A stretch of 64,000 nucleotides of DNA, taken from contig JAHHIJ010000002.1 in the NCBI GenBank assembly GCA_019358985.1, positions 233,037 through 297,036 on the forward strand, written 5' to 3'. Under the pieces are notes generated by a model. That model saw only the letters and a program-made list of their open reading frames with translations, searched no databases and was not told where the DNA came from. This DNA is from Tolypothrix brevis GSE-NOS-MK-07-07A (lineage in GTDB: Bacteria; Cyanobacteriota; Cyanobacteriia; Cyanobacteriales; Nostocaceae). Shown piece by piece: positions 18,091 to 27,089 of the stretch; positions within the stretch are counted from its first letter, which is position 1; every line of letters begins with the position of its first letter. The translations under genes were made by a program, and so were the position numbers.

Positions 18091-19566
18091 TTAGGATGTA
18101 GCTTTAGCTGGTTCGCAAAGAGTTGTAATTACTTCGGGTATCACCTGATTCAAGTTACCGGCACCTAAAAACAAAGCTAAGTCTCCAGGACGCAGCTTAG
18201 AAAGTAAATATTCACGGACTGAGGATAAAGTCGGTTGATAAGTCACCTGGGGCTGGTGAGTAGCAATTTTCGCCACCAGTTGCTCACCACTAACTTGTCC
18301 TAAATCTGGTTCACCTGCACTATAAATGTCAGTGATGACGACCAAATCAGCATGAGTAAAGGATTCAGCAAATTCTTCTAAAAAGGTGAGTGTGCGGCTG
18401 TAACGATGTGGTTGAAAGATCGCAACTACTCTTTGCCCTGGTCTTGCTTGGAGACGTGCGGCAGCGAGAGTGACGCGAATTTCACTGGGATGATGGGCAT
18501 AGTCGTCAATAAAGGTAATACCATTGACTTCACCTCGCAATTCAAAGCGGCGTTTTGCACCTTCAAAAGTGGCAAGACTTTCAGCGATTTTGCCAAATTC
18601 TAAACCTAAAGCTCGACCAACTGCGACTGCGGCTAAGGAGTTGCTGAGGTTGTGACGACCGATCAAATGCAAGTTTAAGATACCCAAGGCTTTGCCTCGT
18701 TCCCAAACTAAAGCTGTTGTGCCATCAGCGCGATATTCGATATTGGTGACAGTGTAATCAGCTTCGGTGTCTGAGTGTAAGCTGTAGCTGATAGTTGGTT
18801 TGAGGCGTAAGCTTACCGTCTCACAATCAATACTACCGATCAATACTTTACAACTATGAGCAAATGTCTGGAAAGTTTCCACCACTTGCTCTAATGTCTC
18901 GTAGTGGTCAGGATGGTCTAATTCAATATTGGTGATAATGCCAATTTCTGGGGCATGTTTCACTAATGATCCATCTGATTCATCTGCCTCAGCTACTAAA
19001 TACTCACTTTCTCCCAATCTGGCATTACCAGACCAAGCTTTTACTTCGCCACCTATCAGAATCGTTGGGTCTAAACCAGCTTGCAATAGCATATAACCAA
19101 TCATGCTACTAGTAGTAGTTTTACCATGGGTTCCTGCTACTGCAATACTGTAATACTCCGCAATTAATGCCGCCAATACATCAGACCGATGAAATATTGG
19201 ACAACCTAATTCTAGTGCTGCTTTGTATTCTAAATTATTTGCATTAATTGCTGTTGAACAAATGACTTGGGGCAGTATTGCTTTACTTACAGTATGGGAT
19301 TTTTCTAGTGAGTTTAAAACTACTGCATTACTCTCAGTACTCACCTCACTTTCAGCATGAAAAAAGGCGAGATTGCTTGCTTCTTGTGTACCAAATATAT
19401 GAGATCCGACGTCTTCTAACTTTCGCGTAATGTGACTTGGACGAAGATCCGAACCTGACACTGGCAAATGACGTTTTGTCAGAACGTATGCCAGAGCAGA
19501 CATACCTATACCACCAATACCAATAAAGTGAAATGGTCTACCACTAAAGTCTACAGAATTGCTCAT
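18091..19566 (-). CDS. murC: UDP-N-acetylmuramate-L-alanine ligase MurC
   Basis: This ATP-dependent ligase adds L-alanine to UDP-MurNAc. It has 491 residues. The N-terminal Rossmann domain begins HFIGIGGIGMSALA. The central Mur-ligase domain has the P-loop AGTHGKTTTSSMIG (about 142), EADESDGS (about 194) and ITNIELDHPDHY. The C-terminal domain starts near FIDDYAHHPSEI. It is the first gene of a murC-murB pair. Confidence 0.96.
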   Translation of the reverse strand: MSNSVDFSGRPFHFIGIGGIGMSALAYVLTKRHLPVSGSDLRPSHITRKLEDVGSHIFGTQEASNLAFFHAESEVSTESNAVVLNSLEKSHTVSKAILPQVICSTAINANNLEYKAALELGCPIFHRSDVLAALIAEYYSIAVAGTHGKTTTSSMIGYMLLQAGLDPTILIGGEVKAWSGNARLGESEYLVAEADESDGSLVKHAPEIGIITNIELDHPDHYETLEQVVETFQTFAHSCKVLIGSIDCETVSLRLKPTISYSLHSDTEADYTVTNIEYRADGTTALVWERGKALGILNLHLIGRHNLSNSLAAVAVGRALGLEFGKIAESLATFEGAKRRFELRGEVNGITFIDDYAHHPSEIRVTLAAARLQARPGQRVVAIFQPHRYSRTLTFLEEFAESFTHADLVVITDIYSAGEPDLGQVSGEQLVAKIATHQPQVTYQPTLSSVREYLLSKLRPGDLALFLGAGNLNQVIPEVITTLCEPAKATS

Positions 19567-19910
19567 TGTTTAATCCTCTTACACCACACCACACCAATAT
19601 TCACAAATGACACGCGTATCATAACAGGAATTTGATTTTTACCGTTATACATCATGCATCATTTTCTGTCTAATGATTCAGTTGCTATCAAATGCTAAAC
19701 ATCTGCATGTTCAGAACGATTTTACCTTGACAAGCGATTTTTTCTTTTTCTGAACTGTTTTTATGTTTATTCTGAAAATTTCCGCCGAATCGGGAAAAAA
19801 ATGACTGTAATTTCAAATACATTTTTGGTTTTCCTTGTTGGAATTATCGCTCAATAGTACATTGGGATGGGAAACTGCTTTTAAACTGAAATAAAACTCA
19901 CACTAAGCGA
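19567..19910. other. 344-bp divergent promoter region
   Basis: This region lies between the divergently transcribed murC and nadD. No repeat or RNA was recognised. AT-rich tracts near 19740 and 19790 may belong to the promoters. Confidence 0.6.
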
Positions 19911-20561
19911 ATGCGGTCTATTGCAATTTTTGGCGGCACTTTTGATCCTGTTCATTGGGGACACTTGATTCTAGCCGAGACTGCTTTGCATCAAGTACCC
20001 TTAGAATACGTAATTTGGGTGCCATCGTTAAATCCTCCTCATAAACAAGCGACTTCCTTTGAGCATCGAGTAGAAATGCTCCAACTAGCGATCAAAGACA
20101 ACCCCTTGTTTACTATTTCATTGGTTGAGGTGAATCGCTCCGGAACTTCCTATGCCATTGATACCCTACTTGAGTTATCTACTTTTTACCCTAATACTCA
20201 CTGGTACTGGATTTTAGGTTTGGATGCCATCCTGACTTTGCCCCGTTGGTATCGTGGACGAGAACTAGTACAAATGTGTGATTTGTTGGTCGCACCCCGA
20301 TTAGTCGGTGGTGAGAATATAGCTCAAAGCGAGTTAATCTGCAAGCAAGTAGAGCAACAACTGCAAAAACAATCCTATACCATTAACTGGCAATTATTGC
20401 ATATACCTTTAGTGGGAATTTCGTCAACCCTAATTCGACAGATGTGCGGCGATGACTCCGTCAACGCCAAGGGCGAACGCCAGTCAATTCGTTACTTAGT
20501 CCCGGAATCGGTCAGATCGTACATCGCTGCCCAAAACCTCTACTTCGATAAATCTAAATAA
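19911..20561 (+). CDS. nadD: Nicotinate-nucleotide adenylyltransferase NadD
   Basis: This enzyme adenylates nicotinate mononucleotide in NAD synthesis. It has 216 residues. The nucleotidyl-transfer motif is FGGTFDPVHWGHL at residues 8-20, and the second signature ISSTLIRQ is near 170. It is transcribed towards gap2 with a 117-bp gap, so co-expression of an NAD-making enzyme and an NAD(P)-using one is possible but not shown. Confidence 0.95.
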   Translation: MRSIAIFGGTFDPVHWGHLILAETALHQVPLEYVIWVPSLNPPHKQATSFEHRVEMLQLAIKDNPLFTISLVEVNRSGTSYAIDTLLELSTFYPNTHWYWILGLDAILTLPRWYRGRELVQMCDLLVAPRLVGGENIAQSELICKQVEQQLQKQSYTINWQLLHIPLVGISSTLIRQMCGDDSVNAKGERQSIRYLVPESVRSYIAAQNLYFDKSK

Positions 20562-20678
20562 AATATGTATTTTTTTGTTGCTCTAGCACTTTATAGTTAT
20601 AAATACCCCCTCCCTTTGCTGTATGATCATTGTCAACGATATTAATGTATAGGCATAAATACAGAGGGGCAAGACACT

Positions 20679-21695
20679 GTGATTAGAGTTGCAATCAACG
20701 GTTTTGGGCGCATTGGACGTAACTTTATGCGCTGCTGGGTAGGTAGAGAACATAGCAACATCGACGTGGTTGCTATCAATGACACCTCAGACCCTAGAAC
20801 CAACGCGCATCTACTCAGATATGACACGATGCTAGGAAAGTTACAGAATGCTGACATTTCTGCCGATGATAATTCTATCATCATTAACGGTAAAACCGTT
20901 AAGTGCGTATCCGATCGCAATCCAGATAACTTGCCCTGGAGAGACTGGGAAATAGACCTGATTATTGAAGCAACAGGTGTATTTACCAGCAAAGAAGGGG
21001 CAATGAGGCATGTAAATGCAGGCGCCAAGAAAGTTCTGATCACTGCCCCAGGCAAAAACGAAGATGGTACGTTTGTAGTTGGCGTGAATCATCACGACTA
21101 CGACCACAACAAACACAACATCATCAGTAATGCCAGCTGTACTACCAACTGTTTGGCTCCGGTTGCCAAGGTGTTGCACGAAAAGTTCAACATCATCAAA
21201 GGCACAATGACCACTACTCACAGCTACACCGGTGACCAACGTCTGTTAGACGCTAGCCACCGAGATTTGCGACGTGCTCGTGCTGCGGCAATGAATATTG
21301 TACCCACCTCCACTGGTGCGGCAAAAGCTGTAGCGTTGGTACTACCAGACCTCAAAGGGAAGCTGAATGGTGTGGCATTGCGCGTACCTACCCCGAACGT
21401 TTCTATGGTGGATTTCGTCGTTAACGTCGAGAAACGTACAATTACCGAAGAAGTTAACCAAGCCTTGAGAGATGCCGCTGAAGGTCCAATGAAAGGCATT
21501 TTGGACTATTGCGACTTACCTTTGGTATCATCCGATCATCAAGGTAATCCAGCTTCTTCCATTGTCGATGCTAGCTTGACAATGGTCATGGGCAGCGACA
21601 TGGTGAAAGTGATGGCTTGGTATGACAACGAGTGGGGTTACAGCCAGCGAGTCTTGGATTTGGCAGAACTAGTAGCCGAGAAGTGGACTAATTAG
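20679..21695 (+). CDS. gap2: Glyceraldehyde-3-phosphate dehydrogenase, Gap2 type
   Basis: This is the photosynthetic (Calvin-cycle, NADPH/NADH-using) cyanobacterial GAPDH. It starts with GTG at 20679 ([16 protein letters not shown]), the only start giving the full Rossmann motif. The product has 338 residues. The catalytic Cys lies in SNASCTTNC (about 153) and the catalytic His in [10 protein letters not shown] (about 180). The C-terminal [12 protein letters not shown] is intact. The N-terminal [18 protein letters not shown] stretch is characteristic of Gap2 rather than the glycolytic Gap1. Confidence 0.95.
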   Translation: MIRVAINGFGRIGRNFMRCWVGREHSNIDVVAINDTSDPRTNAHLLRYDTMLGKLQNADISADDNSIIINGKTVKCVSDRNPDNLPWRDWEIDLIIEATGVFTSKEGAMRHVNAGAKKVLITAPGKNEDGTFVVGVNHHDYDHNKHNIISNASCTTNCLAPVAKVLHEKFNIIKGTMTTTHSYTGDQRLLDASHRDLRRARAAAMNIVPTSTGAAKAVALVLPDLKGKLNGVALRVPTPNVSMVDFVVNVEKRTITEEVNQALRDAAEGPMKGILDYCDLPLVSSDHQGNPASSIVDASLTMVMGSDMVKVMAWYDNEWGYSQRVLDLAELVAEKWTN

Positions 21696-21735
21696 TTAAC
21701 AGTCAAAACCGAATATTTGGACTATTGACTTTGGA

Positions 21736-22797
21736 CTATTGACCAAAATGTTGAAACCCTCGACCAAGAGTGAGAACTTGGTCGGTTTTTTTTGCGTTCT
21801 GGTCGTGTAACAGGACTTTGGAATCAGATGTAATTGTTCCCACGATCGCTGCCCCATTGCCAAGTTGTTGAACTAATTCATCAGCGGGTAATGACGGCAA
21901 GCACAGCACTAATTCAAAGTCTTCGCCACCGTAAAGAGCGTATAAGAGCGCTTTTTCTTTTGTTAACCAGTAGTTGAAAGCATCTGGTAAAGGAATTTGT
22001 GTAGATTCTAGAACAGCACCAACCCCACTGGCGCGGCAAATTTGCAAAACTGCATCCGCTAAACCGTCGCTGCTGTCCATACCAGCGACGGGGAGGAGGG
22101 GGGAGAGGGGGGGATGGGGAGAGGGGGGGATGGGGGGATGGTTTTCCTGCCCTTGTGGAATTGGGGAGGATAAAATTGACCAGAGGATGGGTAAGACATC
22201 TAAACGGGGTTGTGGGCGCTGGTGTGCGCGGATTAAAGCCGTATAATCACCTTGAGTGAGGTTGTGTCTTAATTCCGGGTGTAACAGCAGTTCTAAGCCA
22301 GCGTGGGAGGCTCCATGAACGCCTGTGACAACGATCGCATCTCCGACTTTGGCTTGATTGCGGCGGATAATTTGATGGGGATGAGCTTGACCAAAAGCGG
22401 TAATTGATAGGGTTGTAACAGGCGATCGCACTACATCACCACCCACAATTGAGGTATTGTATTTTTGCAGGCATTGTGTTATGCCCTGGTACAATTCCTC
22501 AACCCAATTGACGCTCACTTCACCCCTGAGTCCCAAACCAACAGTTATCCCCAGTGGCGAAGCGCCCATTGCCGCCAAATCTGATAAATTAGCAGCAGCA
22601 GCTCGCCAACCGGCATCAACAGCCGAAGTGGTAATCTCGCTAAAATGCACCCCGTCAACCAGCACGTCCGTTGTCACCACCAAAGATTTCCCTGGTTTAG
22701 TCACTAGAACCGCTGCGTCATCCCCGATAATCTCCGGTGGACAAAAGCGCTGCAATCTTTCTAAAAGACCTTGTTCACCAATATCTCGAATTTGCAT
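21736..22797 (-). CDS. thiL: Thiamine-monophosphate kinase ThiL with low-complexity insert
   Basis: ThiL phosphorylates thiamine monophosphate to the active cofactor. It has 353 residues, somewhat long for the family. Conserved features are GDDAAVL (21-27), TTDVLVDGVHF (about 42), NLSDLAAMGA (about 70), GGDVVRSP (about 120), GMDSSDGLAD (about 244) and YGGEDFELVL (about 290). Between about 213 and 240 sits a Pro/Ser-rich insert (HPPIPPSPHPPLSPL), encoded by a run of GGGGGA-type repeats at 22083-22140 just before the GMDSSDGL motif. The active-site motifs are intact, so the enzyme is probably functional. Confidence 0.93.
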   Translation of the reverse strand: MQIRDIGEQGLLERLQRFCPPEIIGDDAAVLVTKPGKSLVVTTDVLVDGVHFSEITTSAVDAGWRAAAANLSDLAAMGASPLGITVGLGLRGEVSVNWVEELYQGITQCLQKYNTSIVGGDVVRSPVTTLSITAFGQAHPHQIIRRNQAKVGDAIVVTGVHGASHAGLELLLHPELRHNLTQGDYTALIRAHQRPQPRLDVLPILWSILSSPIPQGQENHPPIPPSPHPPLSPLLPVAGMDSSDGLADAVLQICRASGVGAVLESTQIPLPDAFNYWLTKEKALLYALYGGEDFELVLCLPSLPADELVQQLGNGAAIVGTITSDSKVLLHDQNAKKTDQVLTLGRGFQHFGQ

Positions 22798-22880
22798 ATT
22801 TTGATGGTGGATAGTTGATAGCGGATGCTGGATAGTTGATGGTCAACAACTAACCACCAACCACCAACCGCCACCAACAA

Positions 22881-23987
22881 CTATGCTGTTTGCGGCTCGA
22901 CTAAATTTTCTATGCCTTGGGTGACTTTTGCTGATTCGATTTTGTCACCTGCCTTAAGTTTATCTAAAACTTCTTTACCCTCGGTAAGATAACCAAAAAC
23001 GGAGTAGCGACCATCTAACAGGTTGCGTCCGGCTGGGGTGAGTTCTGCTTCAAACAAAAAGAAGAAAAATTGCGAAGAACCCCCATTAACTTCACTTTCC
23101 GGACGAGCCATCGCCAACGCGCCGAAAGCAGAAAAAGGCAGAACTGGCATATCAAGATAACGTCCAGCGTCTTCTAGTGTAATGCCGTAAGTCGGTTTTT
23201 TATCGTTTTCAGCGAGAATTTCTAAGGGAATAGCGCGGTATTTGTTTGTTTTTGGATCAATAAAACCGACTTCCTTACCTGCGGGATCTCCGGTTTGCAA
23301 AACGTAAGATTCTTCAGATCGGGTAAATTCTAAACCGTTATAAAACCCTATGCGTACCAAATCAACAAAGTTTCCGGCGGTAACAGGGGCGCTGTAGCCG
23401 TCCACAACCATAGTAAGATTACCTTTGCTGGTTTTCATTTCTATGGTGGCACGACCTTTGAGTTGAGGTAGGTTGCTGTACTCAGCAGGCACTTCAAAGG
23501 GGTATTTTTTCACCATTGACTCTTCTAACAAAGTAACAAGATTCAACAGTTTGGCTCGTTCAGAGCGAAGTTTTTCTTTATCTTTGGTTTTAACGACTTC
23601 ATCCAGGGAAGTCACCCCAGATTTTAACTCAGCAATCCAAGCTTCAGCTTGGGGTTGGCGTTCTTTGGGGACGCTTGCTAGGATTTGTCCGGGATTATTC
23701 AGAATCCGCGATGCTTTGCTGATATCTCTGGAAATAGCCCCCCAGCGGCGATTTGCTCGCAGTTGCGCCGCAATGTCTTCCAAAGAAGCTTGCAGTTGCC
23801 GCACGGGTTTATTATCTATGGGCAAGGCGTAGCGTAACAAGGCGTTGCCATCGGTGATTGCATTTCCAGCTGGTAGTGCGGCTCTACTGATGGGAGTCCA
23901 CGCAGCTGTACTTATGCCTAAACTTATTGTCACCAACAACACTGCAATTAGGCTTGTTTTCAGCCAGGATTTTAATAAGTTGAACAT
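22881..23987 (-). CDS. Exported cyclophilin-type peptidyl-prolyl isomerase (CyP38/TLP40-like)
   Basis: This protein is likely lumenal or periplasmic and related to plant CyP38, which assists photosystem II assembly. The start at 23987 (MFNLLKSWLKTSLIAVLLV) gives 368 residues beginning with a signal peptide; an upstream start at 24008 is less likely. A helical region (about 60-170, RQLQASLEDIAAQLRANRRWG) is followed by the cyclophilin domain (about 185-360) with ATIEMKTSKGNLTMVVDG, FVDLVRIGFYNG and SQFFFFLFEAELTP. The classic active-site FHR is FTR here. It follows thiL on the same strand across an 83-bp repeat-rich gap. Confidence 0.88.
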   Translation of the reverse strand: MFNLLKSWLKTSLIAVLLVTISLGISTAAWTPISRAALPAGNAITDGNALLRYALPIDNKPVRQLQASLEDIAAQLRANRRWGAISRDISKASRILNNPGQILASVPKERQPQAEAWIAELKSGVTSLDEVVKTKDKEKLRSERAKLLNLVTLLEESMVKKYPFEVPAEYSNLPQLKGRATIEMKTSKGNLTMVVDGYSAPVTAGNFVDLVRIGFYNGLEFTRSEESYVLQTGDPAGKEVGFIDPKTNKYRAIPLEILAENDKKPTYGITLEDAGRYLDMPVLPFSAFGALAMARPESEVNGGSSQFFFFLFEAELTPAGRNLLDGRYSVFGYLTEGKEVLDKLKAGDKIESAKVTQGIENLVEPQTA

Positions 23988-24055
23988 GGCATGGCTCAAA
24001 TGCAACATCTAAATTTTTGACTTCTTGCGTAACCCATGAATAATCTTCCCACAGT

Positions 24056-24113
24056 ATGGGGAGCAGGGAGCAGGGGAGGCAGGGAGCAGGGGGCAGGGGG
24101 AGCAGGGGGAGAT
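24056..24113. repeat. GGGAGCAGG minisatellite
   Basis: A G-rich purine run of imperfect 7-10-bp units (GGGGAGCAGGG, GGCAGGGAGCAGG) lies between the cyclophilin and efp. Similar runs lie inside thiL (22083-22140), at 35858-35893 and at 37165-37195. Slippage-prone. Confidence 0.85.
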
Positions 24114-24249
24114 GAAGAATTAATTCCTTTTCCCTTTCCCTTTACGCTTTTCCCCTCCTCAAATTCCCAATTATCAATGACAAAATAACTAATCTCCCCG
24201 CTTGAGGGGTACAATAAATGCCGATTGTCTTCCAAAGAGTAAAAGCTTA

Positions 24250-24807
24250 ATGATCTCCAGTAACGACTTTCGATCCGGTGTTTCAATTGTTCTAGATGGG
24301 TCTGTATGGCGGGTGATAGAATTCCTGCACGTTAAGCCAGGTAAAGGTTCTGCCTTTGTGCGAACAAAGCTGAAAAATGTCCAGAGTGGGAGTGTGGTAG
24401 AAAAAACCTTCCGAGCCGGGGAAAGTGTGCCCCAGGCTAATCTAGAAAAAAGCACGATGCAGTTTACCTATAAAGACGGCGATGAGTTTGTCTTTATGGA
24501 TATGGAAACTTATGAAGAAGGCAAATTGAGCGCTAAACAAATTGGCGATCGCGTAAAATACCTCAAAGAAGGTATGGAAGCTGAAGTCATCCGCTGGGGT
24601 GAGCAGGTGCTGGGTGTGGAATTGCCTAAGTCTGTGGTTTTGGAAATTGTCCAAACAGATCCAGGTGTCAAAGGTGATACTGCCACAGGTGGATCAAAAC
24701 CAGCAACTCTAGAAACTGGCGCAACTGTAATGGTTCCTTTGTTTATTGCTCAGGGAGAACGTATCAGAGTTGATACTCAGGAAGATAAGTATATCAGCAG
24801 GGAATAA
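24250..24807 (+). CDS. efp: Elongation factor P
   Basis: EF-P rescues ribosomes stalled at proline runs. The ATG at 24250 ([17 protein letters not shown]) gives the standard 185 residues; the in-frame start 48 bp upstream does not match the family. The loop [15 protein letters not shown] (about 27-41) carries the conserved Lys between glycines. The OB domains end with [15 protein letters not shown] near 165-180. It precedes accB with a 109-bp gap, a common cyanobacterial pairing. Confidence 0.96.
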   Translation: MISSNDFRSGVSIVLDGSVWRVIEFLHVKPGKGSAFVRTKLKNVQSGSVVEKTFRAGESVPQANLEKSTMQFTYKDGDEFVFMDMETYEEGKLSAKQIGDRVKYLKEGMEAEVIRWGEQVLGVELPKSVVLEIVQTDPGVKGDTATGGSKPATLETGATVMVPLFIAQGERIRVDTQEDKYISRE

Positions 24808-24916
24808 TTTTTATCTCACCTGTTTTATCTCACCTGAAAATTTCCCTCTTAAATCGGGATGCGAGCTTTCTGCCACGGAAAACATTTCACACGGATAGGT
24901 TGAGGTAAGAAAAACT

Positions 24917-25444
24917 GTGCCATTGGACTTTAATGAAATCCGCCAATTGCTGGTAACTATTGCACAAACAGATATTGCAGAAGTAACCCTTAAAAGTAAC
25001 GATTTTGAATTAACGGTACGCAAGGGGGTTAACGTCAGCAATCAAGCCCAGGTTAGCGGTGCGGCTGGATCTGGATTGACAACGACACCAACGGCACCCC
25101 AAGTGGCATTTACTTCCTTACAGGAGATTGCCACAAGTCGCGTTGCAGAAAATGCCGGGACTGGGGTGCCCTCCTCACCACAAAACTCGACACTTGACCA
25201 GCGATTAGTAGAAGTTCCTTCCCCAATGGTGGGAACATTCTATCGCGCTCCGGCTCCAGGTGAATCGTCTTTTGTGGAAGTGGGCGATCGCGTCAAGAGC
25301 GGTCAAACTGTCTGCATTATCGAAGCAATGAAGTTAATGAATGAGATCGAAGCCGAAATATCCGGACAAGTGATGGAAATTTTGGTGCAGAACGGCGAAT
25401 CCGTTGAATATGGTCAACCTTTGATGAAAATTAACCCTGATTAA
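24917..25444 (+). CDS. accB: Biotin carboxyl carrier protein of acetyl-CoA carboxylase
   Basis: This protein carries biotin between the carboxylase and transferase parts of acetyl-CoA carboxylase, the first step of fatty acid synthesis. It starts with GTG at 24917 (PLDFNEIRQLLVTIAQ) and has 175 residues. A variable Ala/Thr/Ser-rich linker (about 45-95) leads to the biotinyl domain: SPMVGTFYRAPAPGE (about 103) and the biotinylation site EAMKLMNEI (about 139). It follows efp on the same strand. Confidence 0.96.
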   Translation: MPLDFNEIRQLLVTIAQTDIAEVTLKSNDFELTVRKGVNVSNQAQVSGAAGSGLTTTPTAPQVAFTSLQEIATSRVAENAGTGVPSSPQNSTLDQRLVEVPSPMVGTFYRAPAPGESSFVEVGDRVKSGQTVCIIEAMKLMNEIEAEISGQVMEILVQNGESVEYGQPLMKINPD

Positions 25445-25507
25445 GTATTAATCTATATATGAAATGAGTAATTGTTGATATTTTCTGTCCTTGCGGGTTA
25501 AACAGTA

Positions 25508-25855
25508 ATGAAACAAGTGTTGCCTATACCCCCTGAAGTGGTGCAACAAGTAGCCGAATACTTCAGCCTGTTGAGTGAACCAATGCGCTTGCGGCTGTTG
25601 CACCTACTACGGGATGATGAAAAATGCGTGCAAGAGTTGGTAGAGGCAACACAAACTTCTCAGGCAAATGTGTCAAAACATCTGAAGGTAATGTGGCAAG
25701 CGGGAATCCTCAGCCGTCGCAGTGAAGGAACTTGCGCTTATTACCGCGTTGAAGACGAAATGATTTTTGATTTGTACAATCGGGTTTGCGATCGCCTTGC
25801 CACTAGGTTAGAACAGCAAGCTCGTAGTTTTCGGATTTTGAACAGCAAAATCTAA
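25508..25855 (+). CDS. ArsR-family transcriptional regulator
   Basis: This is a small winged-helix repressor of 115 residues. The helix-turn-helix reads TQTSQANVSKHLKVMWQAGIL (split by its turn), followed by a wing, SRRSEGTCAYYRV. One Cys is in DDEKCVQEL, but the paired metal-binding cysteines of classic ArsR/SmtB sensors are not evident, so the inducer is unknown. It lies 63 bp after accB on the same strand. Confidence 0.88.
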   Translation: MKQVLPIPPEVVQQVAEYFSLLSEPMRLRLLHLLRDDEKCVQELVEATQTSQANVSKHLKVMWQAGILSRRSEGTCAYYRVEDEMIFDLYNRVCDRLATRLEQQARSFRILNSKI

Positions 25856-26007
25856 GTCAAGAGTCAAGAGTCATTAGTCCACAGTCAAAAGTCCATAGTT
25901 TGTAATCTATAGTCAAAAGTCCACAATCCAATACTTACTCTTGCCTGTTGCCTGTTGACTATTGACTATTGACTATTGACTGTTGACTGTTGACTATTGA
26001 CTATTGA
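25856..26007. repeat. Heptamer repeats (GACTATT and relatives)
   Basis: Long run of tandem TTGACTA heptamers near 25955-26007, preceded by AGTCAAG/AGTCCA-type units. It lies between two convergent genes and ends beside the stop codon of the GerMN gene. Confidence 0.85.
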
Positions 26008-26631
26008 CTAAAGCGAATAGTCTTTCTTAAAGCTTTCCCGAGTTAATGGCTGTTCTACTTCCAAACCTTCACCACCTAAAATTTCTAATTTTTTACCGTT
26101 CACATCAATGTATACTTTGGCGGTGGGATTCAAAGTGGTAGCTGTGTAGACAACTTGTCCTACGCGACCGATCATTGAAGCACTACCACCTCCACTAGTG
26201 AAATTATTGGATAAATTAACGTGGATCTCATCATTTTTCACCTTTAAACTTTCTAATTTTGTTCCTTTGGGAATGGTGGTATAATCTGTTGGTTGAGTTG
26301 GTCCTGCTAACAAACTTTGGAAAACCGCTTCTAAAACTTGGTCTTGCTTGTTACCAGATGCTTTAACTTGAACTTGAACTGGCTGGGGAACAAATTCAAC
26401 GTTTCTACCGTTGTCTTTCAGCCAATAAATATTAGTTGCTTGTTTAACAGGCTGGGCTGGTATAGTATTCCCGGAATCTGGTAAGCTTATACCTCCACCA
26501 GGAGTTGGCACTCCAGAATGATTGGCATTCCAAGTAAACCAAGCTACACCACCACTGACGGCAATAACTGCGGCTGAAACAGCTGCAATTACACCTGAAG
26601 AAATACGTTTAGATCCTTGTTGGTCTTTCAT
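26008..26631 (-). CDS. GerMN-domain membrane-anchored protein
   Basis: The product has 207 residues: a short basic cytoplasmic start, one membrane helix (about 12-32, SGVIAAVSAAVIAVSGGVAW), a linker with Gly and Pro, and a GerMN domain (about 65-190) with IYWLKDNGRNVEFVPQ, LLAGPTQP and VHVNLSNNFT-like stretches (here IHVNLSNNFTSGG). GerMN domains in non-sporulating bacteria are extracytoplasmic and probably bind cell-wall or peptidic ligands; the function in cyanobacteria is unknown. It is convergent with the ArsR gene. Confidence 0.85.
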   Translation of the reverse strand: MKDQQGSKRISSGVIAAVSAAVIAVSGGVAWFTWNANHSGVPTPGGGISLPDSGNTIPAQPVKQATNIYWLKDNGRNVEFVPQPVQVQVKASGNKQDQVLEAVFQSLLAGPTQPTDYTTIPKGTKLESLKVKNDEIHVNLSNNFTSGGGSASMIGRVGQVVYTATTLNPTAKVYIDVNGKKLEILGGEGLEVEQPLTRESFKKDYSL

Positions 26632-26724
26632 GCTTAAAAGCTTCCTGAGAGCTAAGATAATATTGATGTGAGTAGAAGCCTGGGTAACGACGATACTTAG
26701 AAGTGGGGAGTTTCCAAAAGCGAC

Positions 26725-26949
26725 TTAAGATGGGTTTATCATTATAAATGCTGCCATCTCTAATTCTCCTTGACTTATCTTCAATTTTAGAATTCGCCCT
26801 TGCAGTCTGCCACCTTCTAGGTTACGTAATTTTAATCGTTTGTTGATGTTATTTAGGATTAGATTAATAAGTTTTGGTGGAACTTCTACTTTATCTACTT
26901 GTCCAACTAAATTAACTAGCTGGATTTGTCTGCCATTAAATATACTCAC
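26725..26949 (-). pseudogene. Probable C-terminal fragment of a DUF2993 (LmeA-like) protein
   Basis: A 74-codon frame opening with GTG at 26949. NGRQIQLVNLVGQVDKVEVPP followed by LINLILNNINKRLKLRNLE resembles the C-terminal part of cyanobacterial DUF2993 phospholipid-binding-type proteins, which are usually over 200 residues. The N-terminal two thirds are absent upstream. It is either a decayed remnant or a very short gene. The rest of the 458-bp gap holds nothing recognised. Confidence 0.4.
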
Positions 26950-27028
26950 TCGTGATTATGCTTTAATTAAAAGTGGTTTTCTTTTTCGGTTTTCCTGTAA
27001 TTCTACTTTTTTTGAAGTAAAGATTTTT

Positions 27029-27086
27029 AACGCAAAGGGACGCTGAGGGAAGCGCGGAGGTACGCAGAGTATTTCTCTGCGTACCC
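27029..27086. repeat. Dispersed repeat, inverse of 1284-1325
   Basis: AACGCAAAGGGACGC followed by GGAGGTACGCAGAG and a short hairpin (GTACGCAGAGTATTTCTCTG, then CGTAC) just after the stop of proS. The hairpin could help end transcription, but no T-run on the proS strand was confirmed. Confidence 0.65.
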
Positions 27087-27089
27087 CTT

